Position numbers and translations under genes: made by a program
Part shown: positions 46,001-52,218 of the stretch, piece after piece
How positions within the stretch are numbered: the first letter of the stretch is position 1
How the letters are laid out: each line of letters begins with the position of its first letter
The notes under the pieces: model-generated
Databases searched by the model: none
Seen by the model: the letters and a program-made list of their open reading frames with translations, nothing else
Told to the model about the DNA's origin: nothing
Assembly (NCBI GenBank): GCA_946811185.2
Contig: OX328109.1
Span: forward strand, 19,256,255 to 19,320,254
Direction: 5' to 3'
Length of the DNA stretch: 64,000 nt
Source of the DNA: Hippopus hippopus
Lineage: Eukaryota > Mollusca > Bivalvia > Cardiida > Cardiidae

Positions 46001-48022
46001 AACATTCCAGGCACCATTGGTAAAGAATATGGTTTTTTTTTTTTTTCTTATGAAAGTAAAAGCCACCAATAGTCTGTTTAGTTCTGCATGGCCTGAAGGA
46101 ATGGCTGAATATCCACATCTGTATTTACTTAACAATTTTTTACTTATATAAAAGTATGTTATCTGCAACAGATACTAGTATAACCTATTTTATAATCATC
46201 ATTTACATAATGCCATATACCAGGTGCTGTTACTAGCTTTATTTTGTGTTGGAGCAATGAAGATAATTATGACAGCTTTTGATATATTTTCAACCTCAGT
46301 AGATGAAGATGACATTGCACATTTTGTGCAGTCTGATCTTGATTCTTCACAGTACTACAAGAGTGTGAGAAATCTCTGTCCAGAATAAAAATGTTTAGCA
46401 TTGTAGCACTCTTTCTACGGAAAAATGTACCATATTGCACTGTAAAACAAATTCATTTTTCAGTCTAAGCTAAGTATTTTCTTATAACAGTTTCTTATTT
46501 ATAAACAACGTTTAATCCTTTACCACAAATTCCCACCTTTAACAACCCTGAGAAAGAAGGCTTTTGAAAACATTGTGGGAAAAGGGGGAAAAGCTGATAA
46601 CCAGCATTTTCGTCTTTTAATGCAATGTTTTCTACCCTTCCCATGACAAATTTCAATTTGATAGTCTCATTTATTTTGTCGTCTGCAAGTACTTTCAATT
46701 TGGACAAGTGCAAAATTTTATCATGTGGTAAAGAGTTCAGTAGATGCTAAATTGAAGAAAAATAGAGAAACTCCAAGAATGGTTTACATGACCGTGTATA
46801 CCGGTATATTGAAATCAGTTTTTAAGAAAACCTGGTATATTGCATTATGCATGCTCCATCTATATTTGCTAATGTTGGATGTTTTCTTTCACTTCACAGG
46901 GAATTATGACACCCGTTTAGACAAGCCCAAAGTCTGTGTACATGTACATCAACGTTTGTTGACCTAGTTAGTAGAGAGCTCATGCCAGTAGTGATGGTGG
47001 TGGAACTACTTGTAGTTATTTAACATTGATTTTGAAAAACAAATGCACGTTTTTGTAGTTTGTTTCATACACTATGTACTAGTTACACTGGTGTTAAGTG
47101 TGTGCACATGTAACTGCTCTGCGCTCTCCTCTAATCCTTCGCATATTCCTTTGCACAACAGGACCGTGACGGGATGAGGCTCTCCCTAGTTGAGGATTAC
47201 GACGACAAAGATGATCAGTCCAGCTTGTCGCAGGACAGTGTTGATATTGCTCCGACTAAACAGAAACAAACCGCTTCTTACACAAATCTTTTTGACACTT
47301 CTTCACAGACCACTCCTGTAGGAGCAGCGTATCAACAAACCCAGCCAAGTCCTAGAATGGCCAGGCCAAAGGATTTATATGACAGGTCTCCCCGAGCTAA
47401 GCAAGCACCAAGGCTTCAAGACAAATATGGAGGCCCACCATTAGCAACCCCTGAAGTATTTTCACCCATTGGAAGTCCAAGATCTCAAGCAAGGAGGCTG
47501 AATTTAAATAACCCACAGAGTGATAGAATAAAACCACCATCTGGTCACAACCGCCTTCCAACTAGTCACCGTGGCAATCAAAACTTTCACCAGGGTGCTT
47601 CATACCCCAGTCAAAATAATAACTACAATATTAGAAGTGCTAGTGAGGAACGGTTCAGGGATAATACCAGACAATATGAAAGCAATTCTAACACTTACAA
47701 TCAGTATCCTGACTCTAGGACTAGAAGGTCACAGGAAAATTTAAATGAGAGAGGTCAAGGTCATGTGATGTACAAAACTAGAACAAGCAAAACATTACCC
47801 AATCAGAATAGAGTTGCAAACAATATTTCCTCCAATCAGAATCAATATGGTAATGAGATGGAGGATGCAGCAGATGGTGACTATAAAAGACCAATGTCAT
47901 TTGTGAAGGCTTTGGAAATGACAGAAATAATGCAAGCAAAGGATAGAAACCAGCAGGAAAGAAATGCTTTAGAAGAGAAGAAGAAAAGTGTGTATGATGC
48001 TACCTTTGAGATTTCTGTGTAA
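23681..48022 (+). CDS. DHHC palmitoyltransferase, ZDHHC5/ZDHHC8-like (8 coding exons)
   Basis: Introns are included in these coordinates. The eight exons total 1734 bp and give 577 residues plus a stop; vertebrate ZDHHC5/8 have about 715-765. The enzyme S-acylates cysteines of target proteins in membranes. Landmarks: TM1 about 12-32; TM2 about 36-60; DPG 64-66; a cysteine-rich domain 101-135 (CTTC, CSHCSVC) with DHHC at 126-129 and catalytic Cys129; TM3 about 143-167; TM4 about 184-208; TTxE (TTNE) 213-216; CC-x(7)-C at 233-242, which in ZDHHC5/8 lies in the acylated juxtamembrane helix. A hydrophilic tail of some 330 residues ends in EISV, the same PDZ ligand as vertebrate ZDHHC5/8. The start is the first ATG after an in-frame TGA at 23633. 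The 5/8 subgroup assignment rests on the linker ([10 protein letters not shown]), [16 protein letters not shown] and the last four residues. Confidence 0.95.
24709..24920 (-). repeat. TTAA hairpin MITE copy
   Basis: TAACCCATTACCACACAATC to ATTTGGTAAAGAGTTAA. Much of the hairpin's left arm is lost. Confidence 0.75.
24921..27000. other. ZDHHC intron 1, mostly unique
   Basis: Contains a decayed GATCAGACTG MITE at about 25770-25960 (AGATAAAGATCAGACTATAC / CAGTTTGATCTTAAATT). Nothing else recognisable. Confidence 0.5.
27003..27080 (+). repeat. GTCTGTCC simple repeat at a CCCGCAAAACG-type repeat end
   Basis: A hairpin (CCCGCAAAACGAATGTTTTC then GGGGG) at 26987-27010 is followed by TGTCTGTCCATTTGTCCGTC-type runs. 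It looks like the end of a truncated mobile element. Confidence 0.5.
27282..27497 (-). repeat. TTAA hairpin MITE copy
   Basis: TTAAGCCTTTATCACATGGT to CTGTGAGGTAAAATG. It ends 47 bp before ZDHHC exon 2. Confidence 0.75.
27544..27662 (+). CDS. ZDHHC5/8-like exon 2
   Basis: Encodes TM2 and the DPG motif: [20 protein letters not shown] then FMDPGVYPK. The acceptor is TTTTTCTTCTAG and the donor AAG|GTAAGA. One leading and one trailing base fit both neighbouring exons. Confidence 0.93.
27687..28846. mobile_element. CAGGGTTCTCC-ended DNA transposon remnant
   Basis: Left end CAGGGTTCTCCCTAGG; right end GGAGAACCCTG. A TAATTT direct repeat flanks it (27681-27686 and 28847-28852). Subterminal GAGTCAAAATGGAATTT-like stretches recur on both sides in inverse. 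hAT-like ends, but no transposase frame. It sits 24 bp into ZDHHC intron 2. Confidence 0.65.
27990..28125 (+). repeat. TTAA hairpin MITE fragment nested in the above
   Basis: GTTTACCAAAGAACAAAAAC to CATCGTGGAAAAGGGAGAAA, only the left half. Confidence 0.6.
28915..29143 (+). repeat. TTAA hairpin MITE copy, near-intact
   Basis: TTAACTCTTTACCAAAGAAC to TGATAAAGGGTTAA. The hairpin is nearly perfect (TTACTAGCA in the loop). Confidence 0.87.
29175..29530 (+). repeat. GATCAGACTG MITE split by a SINE
   Basis: ATAGATCTTGATCAGACTCC to 29200, then a SINE, then TGGACTATGTGGACCAAGAT and the other arm to CTGATCCACATGG. Confidence 0.6.
29203..29447 (+). mobile_element. tRNA-derived SINE
   Basis: A box GAGTGGCTCAGTGGTGGAGT, B box GGTCTCAGGTTCAGCCTC, body, then GTGTTGAAAACGGCATAAAA and a CAATTAATCAATCAATC tail. 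Confidence 0.75.
30104..30262 (+). repeat. AGCCATGCTCTG MITE copy, internally deleted
   Basis: TGAGCCATGTTCTGGGTAAA to CTTTTCACAGAGCATGGG. A SINE follows directly. Confidence 0.7.
30263..30588 (+). mobile_element. tRNA-derived SINE, best-preserved copy
   Basis: A box GGTAGCTCAGTCGGTAGCGT, B box GGGTTCGATCCCTGG, and a ~200-bp body shared with 1898-2217. The 3' end is GAAAACGGCGTTAAACACC plus an ATCAATCAAATC tail. It is bounded by GAGCATGGC copies and ends about 30 bp before ZDHHC exon 3. Confidence 0.85.
30619..30776 (+). CDS. ZDHHC5/8-like exon 3 (cysteine-rich domain)
   Basis: Encodes [20 protein letters not shown], then [19 protein letters not shown] and NTCIE. The acceptor is TTTTATTCAG and the donor GAG|GTAAAA. 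The Ala codon is split across the upstream intron. The cysteines and His are the zinc ligands of the DHHC-CRD. It sits about 35 bp after a SINE. Confidence 0.96.
30797..31021 (+). repeat. TTAA hairpin MITE copy
   Basis: TTAAACTCTTTACCGGGCAA to GGTAAAAGATTA. It starts 20 bp after ZDHHC exon 3. Confidence 0.75.
31277..31670 (-). pseudogene. mariner transposase fragment, broken
   Basis: The minus strand shows DSATAHT, then [11 protein letters not shown], then [10 protein letters not shown] and LKSKVY. These match the second and third catalytic Asp regions of a DD-D mariner transposase. A stop codon and damage around the PP-x-DFFLW motif mean no working enzyme. The C-terminal piece 31277-31459 is the longest open part. 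Confidence 0.7.
31690..31930 (+). pseudogene. second mariner transposase C-terminal fragment, inverted
   Basis: [16 protein letters not shown] to the end parallels the minus-strand fragment ([16 protein letters not shown]). The two are diverged inverted copies within one element. Confidence 0.7.
32636..32861 (-). repeat. TTAA hairpin MITE copy
   Basis: TTAAGTTTACCCATTCAATC to TTTGGTAAAGGGTTAA. It shares its terminal TTAA with the next copy. Confidence 0.8.
32858..33061 (+). repeat. TTAA hairpin MITE copy lacking left hairpin arm
   Basis: TTAAACCTTTTCCAAAGACC to GTGTGATAAAAGGTTAA. Only GTGGTTACCAGCGTTTTCTC remains of the palindrome. Confidence 0.75.
33323..33501 (+). CDS. ZDHHC5/8-like exon 4 (DHHC active site, TM3)
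   Basis: Begins [20 protein letters not shown] followed by FFLFLLSLS (TM3) and the lumenal loop to SDRGNIV. The acceptor is CTTTTGTTTCAG and the donor CAG|GTATAT, leaving two bases. The acyl-accepting Cys is in DHHC. Confidence 0.97.
33856..34045 (+). repeat. TTAA hairpin MITE copy lacking left hairpin arm
   Basis: TTAAACTCTTCACAAGATGA to TTTGGTAAAGGGGTAA. AAGGGTAG runs straight into CATTTTTCTCCTTTTCC. Confidence 0.75.
34155..34257 (+). CDS. ZDHHC5/8-like exon 5 (TM4, TTxE)
   Basis: Encodes [20 protein letters not shown] then [14 protein letters not shown]. The acceptor is TATATTTCAG and the donor CAG|GTATTT, ending in phase 0. The TTNE tetrapeptide is the family's TTxE motif. Confidence 0.96.
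34507..35560 (+). mobile_element. tandem-repeat element, TTAGCTCCACTGGCC type
   Basis: Starts AGCTCCACTGGCCCAAGGCC. Eroded ~180-bp units follow, each with a CCAAATTTGGCATGT-like block, CATCTAGTGGA, and ACTTTNAAAATCTTCTTGTT. Same family as 5640-6080. It occupies ZDHHC intron 5. Confidence 0.65.
35807..35898 (+). CDS. ZDHHC5/8-like exon 6
   Basis: Encodes [20 protein letters not shown] then [10 protein letters not shown] plus two bases. The acceptor is TTTTCGCAG and the donor AA|GTAAGT. The NPFTRGCC..C segment is the juxtamembrane palmitoylated motif shared with ZDHHC5/8. Confidence 0.95.
35968..36200 (+). repeat. AGCCATGCTCTG MITE copy
   Basis: TGAGCCTTGCTCTGTGAAAA to CCCTTTTCCCAGAGGG. 70 bp after ZDHHC exon 6. 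Confidence 0.7.
36802..36931 (+). CDS. ZDHHC5/8-like exon 7
   Basis: 43 codons, [20 protein letters not shown] through [20 protein letters not shown]. The acceptor is TTTAATTGCAG and the donor AAT|GTGAGT. One leading base completes Lys from exon 6; it ends in phase 0. It parallels the vertebrate ZDHHC5 segment that leads into the basic TKSKGS motif. Confidence 0.88.
36965..37085 (+). repeat. CT/TCTG microsatellite
   Basis: TCTGTCTGTCTGTCTG followed by TCTCTCTC runs and a C tract. It lies just inside ZDHHC intron 7, about 35 bp from the exon 7 donor. Confidence 0.85.
37090..38268. other. ZDHHC intron 7, no feature seen
   Basis: AT-rich unique-looking sequence with a poly-A/poly-G junction at 38017-38036. 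No exon-like segment found. Confidence 0.45.
38269..38481 (+). repeat. GATCAGACTG MITE copy, TTAA-flanked
   Basis: Ends TTAACCCTTAAGCTGCTAA and TTAGCAGGATTAGGGTTAA are inverted. Inner arms GATTAAGATCAGACTGCA and TGCAGTCTGATCTTGAATC. A second TTAA-bounded family. Confidence 0.78.
38508..38567 (+). other. candidate alternative ZDHHC exon
   Basis: TCTTCTTTTTCAG precedes 60 open bases ([20 protein letters not shown]) and a donor TCT|GTGAGG. It is phase 0 at both ends, so it could be included between exons 7 and 8 without a frameshift. I know of no homologous segment in the family. Confidence 0.25.
38729..39022 (-). repeat. TTAA hairpin MITE, two overlapping damaged copies
   Basis: TTTACCCTATACCACACAAT begins one. 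A second set of left-flank and hairpin blocks begins near 38816. It ends TTTGGTAAAGAGCTTAAC. Confidence 0.6.
39105..39290 (+). repeat. GATCAGACTG MITE copy, diverged
   Basis: ATAGATCAAGATCAGGCTTC and GTCTTGATCAAGATTAGACA, with eroded ends. Confidence 0.5.
39588..39808 (-). repeat. TTAA hairpin MITE copy, diverged
   Basis: GCCCTTAACCACATAATCCT to TGTGGTAAAAAATTAAC. Confidence 0.7.
39990..40195 (+). repeat. dispersed repeat, inverse of 2945-3062
   Basis: AAGAATATTCTTGATCT, GTTACTTTCAAATGTTTA and TTCTTAAGAATGGTTGGTGA. The 113-residue open frame over it (39856) is repeat sequence. Confidence 0.55.
40194..40471 (+). repeat. AGCCATGCTCTG MITE copy, full length
   Basis: TTAGCCATGCTTTGTGAAAA to TTGCCAGAGCACAGCTCA, with the AGGTCAGCC...GGCTGACCTGG palindrome. 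Confidence 0.78.
40724..40832 (+). repeat. AGCCATGCTCTG MITE, short deletion derivative
   Basis: ATGAGCCATGCTATCTGAAA to TCAGAGCATGGCTCAT, 109 bp. The second half of the body is lost. Confidence 0.72.
41939..42140 (-). repeat. TTAA hairpin MITE copy lacking one hairpin arm
   Basis: TTTAACCCTTTACAAAACAA to TTTGGTAAAGGGTTAA. GAAAACATTGTTGGTAACCA shows the lost arm. Confidence 0.75.
42137..42306 (+). repeat. GATCAGACTG MITE copy, shares TTAA with the previous element
   Basis: TTAAGGTAGTTTTTGAG to GCACTCTGAGGGTTAA. Arms GTAGATCAAGATCAGACTGC and ATCTTGGATCTACAC. Confidence 0.65.
42988..43141 (-). repeat. TTAA hairpin MITE copy, truncated
   Basis: TTAACTCTTTACCTATTAAA to about TGCTGTCGGTTAA. It shares its right TTAA with the next copy. 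Confidence 0.6.
43138..43352 (+). repeat. TTAA hairpin MITE copy
   Basis: TTAAACTCGACCAGACAACA to ATGGTAAAGGGTTAG, hairpin present. Confidence 0.7.
43535..43679 (-). repeat. TTAA hairpin MITE copy, left half lost
   Basis: CACAATGTTTTCTACAG to GTCATTGGTAAAGAGTTAA. Confidence 0.65.
43723..43951 (-). repeat. TTAA hairpin MITE copy, near-intact
   Basis: TTAACTCTTTACCACACAAT to TATGGTAAAGAGTTAA, 229 bp, hairpin almost perfect. Confidence 0.87.
44101..45859 (+). mobile_element. AGCTCACCTGAGC element with ~11 tandem 145-bp units
   Basis: Left end TTTTTAGCTCACCTGAGCAC with inverted CGAAGTGCTC. About eleven 145-bp units follow, each with TTGGTCAGAATGTTTGTCTT, GGGTCAAAAACTAGGTCACT and ACGCTCTAGAGGCCACATTT. 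The right end GGTGAGCGATTTCAGGGCCA is a hairpin (GGGCCATCATGGCCC). Unit-to-unit divergence is low. It resembles bivalve pearl/Helentron-like elements from memory. The 71-residue open frames at 145-bp spacing are units read in one frame. Confidence 0.85.
45860..46511. other. ZDHHC intron 7, little recognisable
   Basis: Contains a weak GATCAGACTG fragment near 46310-46350 (TTGTGCAGTCTGATCTTGAT). Otherwise AT-rich. Confidence 0.45.
46512..46737 (-). repeat. TTAA hairpin MITE copy
   Basis: TTAATCCTTTACCACAAATT to ATGTGGTAAAGAGTT. Confidence 0.8.
46900..46938 (+). other. weak candidate exon before ZDHHC exon 8
   Basis: TTTTCTTTCACTTCACAG is a good acceptor; [13 protein letters not shown] follows in one frame before GTACAT. 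The phase does not match exon 7, where it would give a stop within seven codons. It could only serve a truncated isoform. Confidence 0.15.
47162..48022 (+). CDS. ZDHHC5/8-like exon 8 (cytoplasmic tail, stop)
   Basis: 861 bp encoding 286 residues and a TAA. The acceptor is CCTTTGCACAACAG. The tail is hydrophilic and Asn/Gln/Ser/Arg/Pro-rich, so probably disordered. Near the end lies a charged, probably helical stretch ([20 protein letters not shown]), and the protein finishes DATFEISV. Vertebrate ZDHHC5/8 end TTYEISV, a PDZ-domain ligand. The intron before it is 10.2 kb. Confidence 0.94.
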   Translation, partial: DRDGMRLSLVEDYDDKDDQSSLSQDSVDIAPTKQKQTASYTNLFDTSSQTTPVGAAYQQTQPSPRMARPKDLYDRSPRAKQAPRLQDKYGGPPLATPEVFSPIGSPRSQARRLNLNNPQSDRIKPPSGHNRLPTSHRGNQNFHQGASYPSQNNNYNIRSASEERFRDNTRQYESNSNTYNQYPDSRTRRSQENLNERGQGHVMYKTRTSKTLPNQNRVANNISSNQNQYGNEMEDAADGDYKRPMSFVKALEMTEIMQAKDRNQQERNALEEKKKSVYDATFEISV

Positions 48023-48059
48023 ATGTGCAGTGTCTTTGTAGACAAAACTTTCTGCTTTG

Positions 48060-48283
48060 TTAACCCCTTACCAAACAATTCCATGTTTTAATGACTCTTT
48101 AGAATAAAGCTTTTTAAAACATTATGAGGAAAGGAGAAATATACCAGTAACCAGCATTTTCTCCTTTTTCCATTATGTTTTTTAACGTATTCAGGATACT
48201 GTGTTTGAATCATGTTTTATTTGTCATCTGTTGATGCTTTCAATTTTTGCAAGCAATAAATTTTTTTGTGTAGCACAGAGTTG
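48060..48283 (-). repeat. TTAA hairpin MITE copy in the ZDHHC 3' region
   Basis: TTAACCCCTTACCAAACAAT begins 37 bp after the TAA of ZDHHC. It carries AATAAA at 48103 and 48255, the nearest polyadenylation-like signals to the stop. Confidence 0.75.
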
Positions 48284-48293
48284 ATATGTCACT

Positions 48294-48494
48294 TGACTTG
48301 TCCAAATAAAACACCTTTGCAGAGGACAATTTAAGTATCGTTCAAATGATGGGATTTGTCTTTGAAAGGGAAGAAAATGTTGTGGGAAAAGGAGAAAATG
48401 CTGGTTACTAGCAGTTTCTCTTTTACCAACATTATTTTTAAAACCCTTGTTGCTCAAGGTTGTTTAAACATAGGACTGTTTGGTAATGGGTTAA
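48294..48494 (+). repeat. TTAA hairpin MITE copy
   Basis: GACTTGTCCAAATAAAACAC to TTTGGTAATGGGTTAA. The left end is lost. Confidence 0.7.
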
Positions 48495-48879
48495 ACTGTC
48501 CTGTTTTTGTGTCAGGTAATTTTCTAACCAATTCTTTTGTATTTTTCTTTTAACATGTATCTGGCAAAACAGAACCTTTGCCATTCTTTGGGAAAAGAGT
48601 ACACAGACCAACATACAATTAAGTTCATTAGACTACTCATTTGACTGGTTCTATTCTCATTGTCTCATCCTAATAGATGCTTGTCTTGGGACAAATAAAA
48701 ACAACATTTAGATATGTTGATAAGCATGATGCCTGAGAATTTTATATGAGAACTACAATGGTCACCAAAACCATGAGTCACGCTTGGTCAAAAGCTGGTT
48801 TTAGCATCTGCAAAGAGTATTGACTCATATCAGCCTGCCTATATTGACCTGAGTTGAAACATTCTGTCTTTTGACTATC

Positions 48880-49010
48880 CTTTTACCAAGGCTTCCAGCA
48901 TTTTTTACCAACCATTTCTCCTTTTCCCACAAATCTTCAACCCTTTCAATGACAAATGCTATGTTTAAAACACACCTTATTTTTCATGTACAAATACTTA
49001 GAAAAATTGA
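48880..49010 (-). repeat. TTAA hairpin MITE fragment
   Basis: CCATTTCTCCTTTTCCCACA and flank, strongly eroded. Confidence 0.5.
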
Positions 49011-49076
49011 GCTAGCATTGGGTCTATTGCTGTTTTAAATCATTGACCTCCCGAATCATGTTTTTCACCTCTCAGT

Positions 49077-49533
49077 TTAACTCTATACCAAATGGCAAAG
49101 TTTTAGATTTGCCAAAGTTGAAATCAATTGAGGATGACAAATGAAAAGTTATGATTTTTTTCTTTCCAAGGCCAGAAAACATTGTGGGAAAAGGAGAAAA
49201 TGCTGGTTATCCTTTACCACATAATCCCAAGTTTTAACAACCCTTACGAAATAGGCTTTTTAAAACATTGTGGGAAATGGAAAAAATGCTGGTAACCAGC
49301 ATTTTCTCCTTTTCCCACAATGTTTTCTACTCTTTTAGCCACAAATTCCCTCACTTGAACCACATATAATTTGTTGTCTGCAAAAAATTTCAATTTGGAC
49401 CAGTCTGAAATTTCGTTGTTTGGTAAAGAGTTAAATGGTATATTGTTTGTTATAGGTTATTTCTTTTCCCACAATGTTTTCAGAGGCCTCTTCTCAGGTT
49501 TGTTAAAACTTTGGATTGTGAAGTAAAGGTTAA
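49077..49533 (+). repeat. TTAA hairpin MITE copy split by another copy
   Basis: The left half (TTTAACTCTATACCAAATGG to GAGAAAATGCTGGTTAT) ends at 49209. The right half (TTTCTTTTCCCACAATGTTT to GAAGTAAAGGTTAA) resumes near 49455. Confidence 0.72.
49210..49434 (-). repeat. TTAA hairpin MITE copy nested in the previous one
   Basis: CCTTTACCACATAATCCCAA to TTTGGTAAAGAGTTAA, with a full hairpin, inserted at the host copy's hairpin tip. Confidence 0.78.
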
Positions 49534-49910
49534 GGGTTTAACCAGTACTGCACCAATTTAAGTCTTAACCACCTTTCTTTAAGGGCTTTTGAAAAAAAAA
49601 AATGCTTGAAAAAGAGCTTTCGTGTGTCTCCCACATGTGCACCTTTTCCCAGAGTGTTATCAGTTTTTGAAAAATACATTTTCTGGTCTATCTTGGCACA
49701 TGGATTTGTAAGAGCCATCGGCCTTGACATAAACAACGTAAACAGGTTAAATGTACGCAGGGTTAGAAAAACATATTTGGAAAAGGAGTAGTTGCTTATT
49801 TGCAATTACACATTTCCCCCAATGTTTTCTCGTACAATCGAGAAAAAGTACTTCCCTTTTCTGAAAATAATTTCTCCTTTTTGTCAGGTGTTTTAGCTTC
49901 CATTCTGTGT

Positions 49911-50130
49911 ACTTTTTACCAAATATTCCTGTATTTTAAAGAGCCTTGAGGATAAGGCTTTTGAAAACACTTGTAAAAAGGAGGAAATGCTGGTAAACCA
50001 GCAGTTTCTTATTTTCTCACAATGTTTTCTACTATTTCATTGACAAATTCTGTCATTTTATCCTTGTCAGATTTGCTGGCTGCAAAAGCCATGGGGAGAA
50101 GTGTAACATTTTGTCATCAAGTAAAGAGTT
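49911..50130 (-). repeat. TTAA hairpin MITE copy, diverged
   Basis: TTTTTACCAAATATTCCTGT to ATCAAGTAAAGAGTTAA. Confidence 0.7.
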
Positions 50131-50227
50131 AATACCAATATTGAAAGGTTTACTCTGCACCAATATTAGATGATAACAATTCATTGCTTGTACTGTTGGC
50201 AGGGTCCCTATGTCACCAACAACTTTT

Positions 50228-50475
50228 AATATCTGATCAACCCTCTGAGAAAAGTTGGTTTAATGCATCTCTGTGATGCATGATTATATCAAGCAATCCA
50301 CCGCATCAATATAGTTCCATATATTCTATTTTGTCTTACAACTGACCAAGTTACGAGGAAAAATAGTCCTTGGACATGCAGAAAATTTACAAGTGGCAAA
50401 AAGTTTCTACCCATGTCAGCCTGCACAGACTGTGCATGCTAACATTGGTTGATACTTTTTGCTGATGCGTAAACT
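50228..50475 (-). repeat. AGCCATGCTCTG MITE copy
   Basis: Diverged left end (ACCCTCTGAGAAAAG), then TTTAATGCATCTCTGTGATG and CATGTCAGCCTGCACAGACT. A TTAA MITE starts at its right end. Confidence 0.62.
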
Positions 50476-50698
50476 CTTCACCAAACGGCAAAATTTTAGA
50501 CTTGTCCAAATTGAAAGCATTTGCAGATGACAAAATAAAGGTGACTCAAAAATGGAAACTTGACTTTAGAAGAGTAGAAAACATTGTGGGAAAAGGAGAA
50601 AATGCTGGTTACCAGTATTTTCTCCTTATCCCAAAATGTTTTCAAAAGCCTTCTCTCCCAGGACCGTGAAAACCAGGGATTGTATGGTAAAGGGTTAA
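50470..50698 (+). repeat. TTAA hairpin MITE copy, near-intact
   Basis: TAAACTCTTCACCAAACGGC to ATGGTAAAGGGTTAA, good hairpin. Confidence 0.83.
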
Positions 50699-51067
50699 AC
50701 CATATTTTGGCAGAGCATGACTCTATCACAATTTTAATTATCAAGTCTCACTGTTGGTTTGGTTGTGTGAGGGCTTGGCCTATTAGATGAAAAGCCTTGA
50801 AAATCAGAATTTTAGATCAAATTAAAAATTGTTGGTCAGTAGGGTCCCTGATTGGTCGTTTTCAGGTAATTTTACAGACTTCCTTTGTTAAAGGGAGTAT
50901 ATTCCATTGATGCATTTAGCATTGCATTTATAAGTCATGTTGTATGTATGATATACTTATTTTAATGATTTTAAAGTATTTATTTTTCATTTTATAGCGT
51001 CTATTTTTTTAACAGTAACATGTCAGGTTAGCTTGTCTTGTCTCTTTGAATTATGATGCTGTACAGA

Positions 51068-51546
51068 TTAATCCTTTACCAGATGACAAAATTTTAGACT
51101 AGCCTTAATTGAAAGCATTTGCAGACAACAGATTGAATGTGACTCAAATGTTTGGATTTTGCTTTGAAAGGATAGATAACATTGTGGAAATAGAAAATGC
51201 TGGTTAATTACATTTTCTCTTTTTCAAAATGATTTGAGCCATGCTCTGGCAAAAGGGGGCTTAATGCATCTCCGTTATCCATGATACCAAGCAAGTCATC
51301 CTATAATTGTAGAACCATAAAGTCTATTTTCTCTAACAACGGACTGAACTATGAGTTACACTAGTCCTTTGACATGAAGAAAATTTACAAAGAGCAAAAA
51401 GTTTCGGCCCAGGTCAGCCTGAGCAGGCTTACCTGGGTCGATACTTTTTGCAGATGCATTAAGCCCCATTTTCACAGAGCAAGGCTCATTTCTAAAGCTC
51501 TTTTCATCAGGGTCATTAAAACATTGATTTGTTTGGTAAAGGGTTG
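51068..51546 (+). repeat. TTAA hairpin MITE copy split by an AGCCATGCTCTG MITE
   Basis: TTAATCCTTTACCAGATGAC up to about 51231; after the insert, GCTCTTTTCATCAGGGTCAT to TTGGTAAAGGGTTG. Confidence 0.75.
51234..51490 (-). repeat. AGCCATGCTCTG MITE nested in a TTAA MITE
   Basis: TTGAGCCATGCTCTGGCAAA to TTTCACAGAGCAAGGCTCAT, with the AGGTCAGCCTGAGCAGGC palindrome. Confidence 0.8.
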
Positions 51547-52218
51547 AAACTTAATGTAATCACATGTATTTTGTGTAATAATTTTGTAAAATGTTAAGAT
51601 TTTTTCATTTTCTTGTTTTAGAGTTGATCATGATTATGTTTGGGATAGTAGGTACCTTCTATCTCTGAGAATTTTTTTTTTTCTTTTGAGAGAGGAAACT
51701 GTCTAATTGTCTGACACAACGATTGATATCAGCCAATCAGAAGGCTGGGTCCAGAAAAAAGAAGTTTGAATAAAACTATCAGTTTGACATGAATGCTGAC
51801 GCTACTAAATTAGTTTCTATGTTTTTAGCTGCTCGTATATCGTCAACCATTGAGTCACTAAATTCCGAAAACCTGTTTTGTGGATGGGGTATTTTTTTTT
51901 GCTTGTGAAAAGTAAAAAGAGAAAAGTATTGTTGAAAATTTTGAGGGAGAAAAACCTTGAAACTAAATGTAAACTGTTAGGCCCATAAACTTTTGATGAT
52001 AAACCTGTTACCATACAAAACCAATGTGTGGCTTGGGGCCCCAGCTGTAGGCATAGTATGAAAATATGGTTAGAACAGGGGAAAATGCTTGTCACAAATA
52101 ACTGTCCCTTGTCCAACAGCATTTTTCACATCATTCAAAAGAAGACATTTAACTTTACATCAGAATGTTGGCCATGTGTACTGTTTATAGGTCTTAAAAT
52201 AGACTTACGGTTTTGGCT
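51547..52218. other. intergenic, no feature seen
   Basis: AT-rich. A weak fragment near 52060-52100 (AGGGGAAAATGCTTGTCAC) recalls the TTAA MITE hairpin. Confidence 0.45.
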
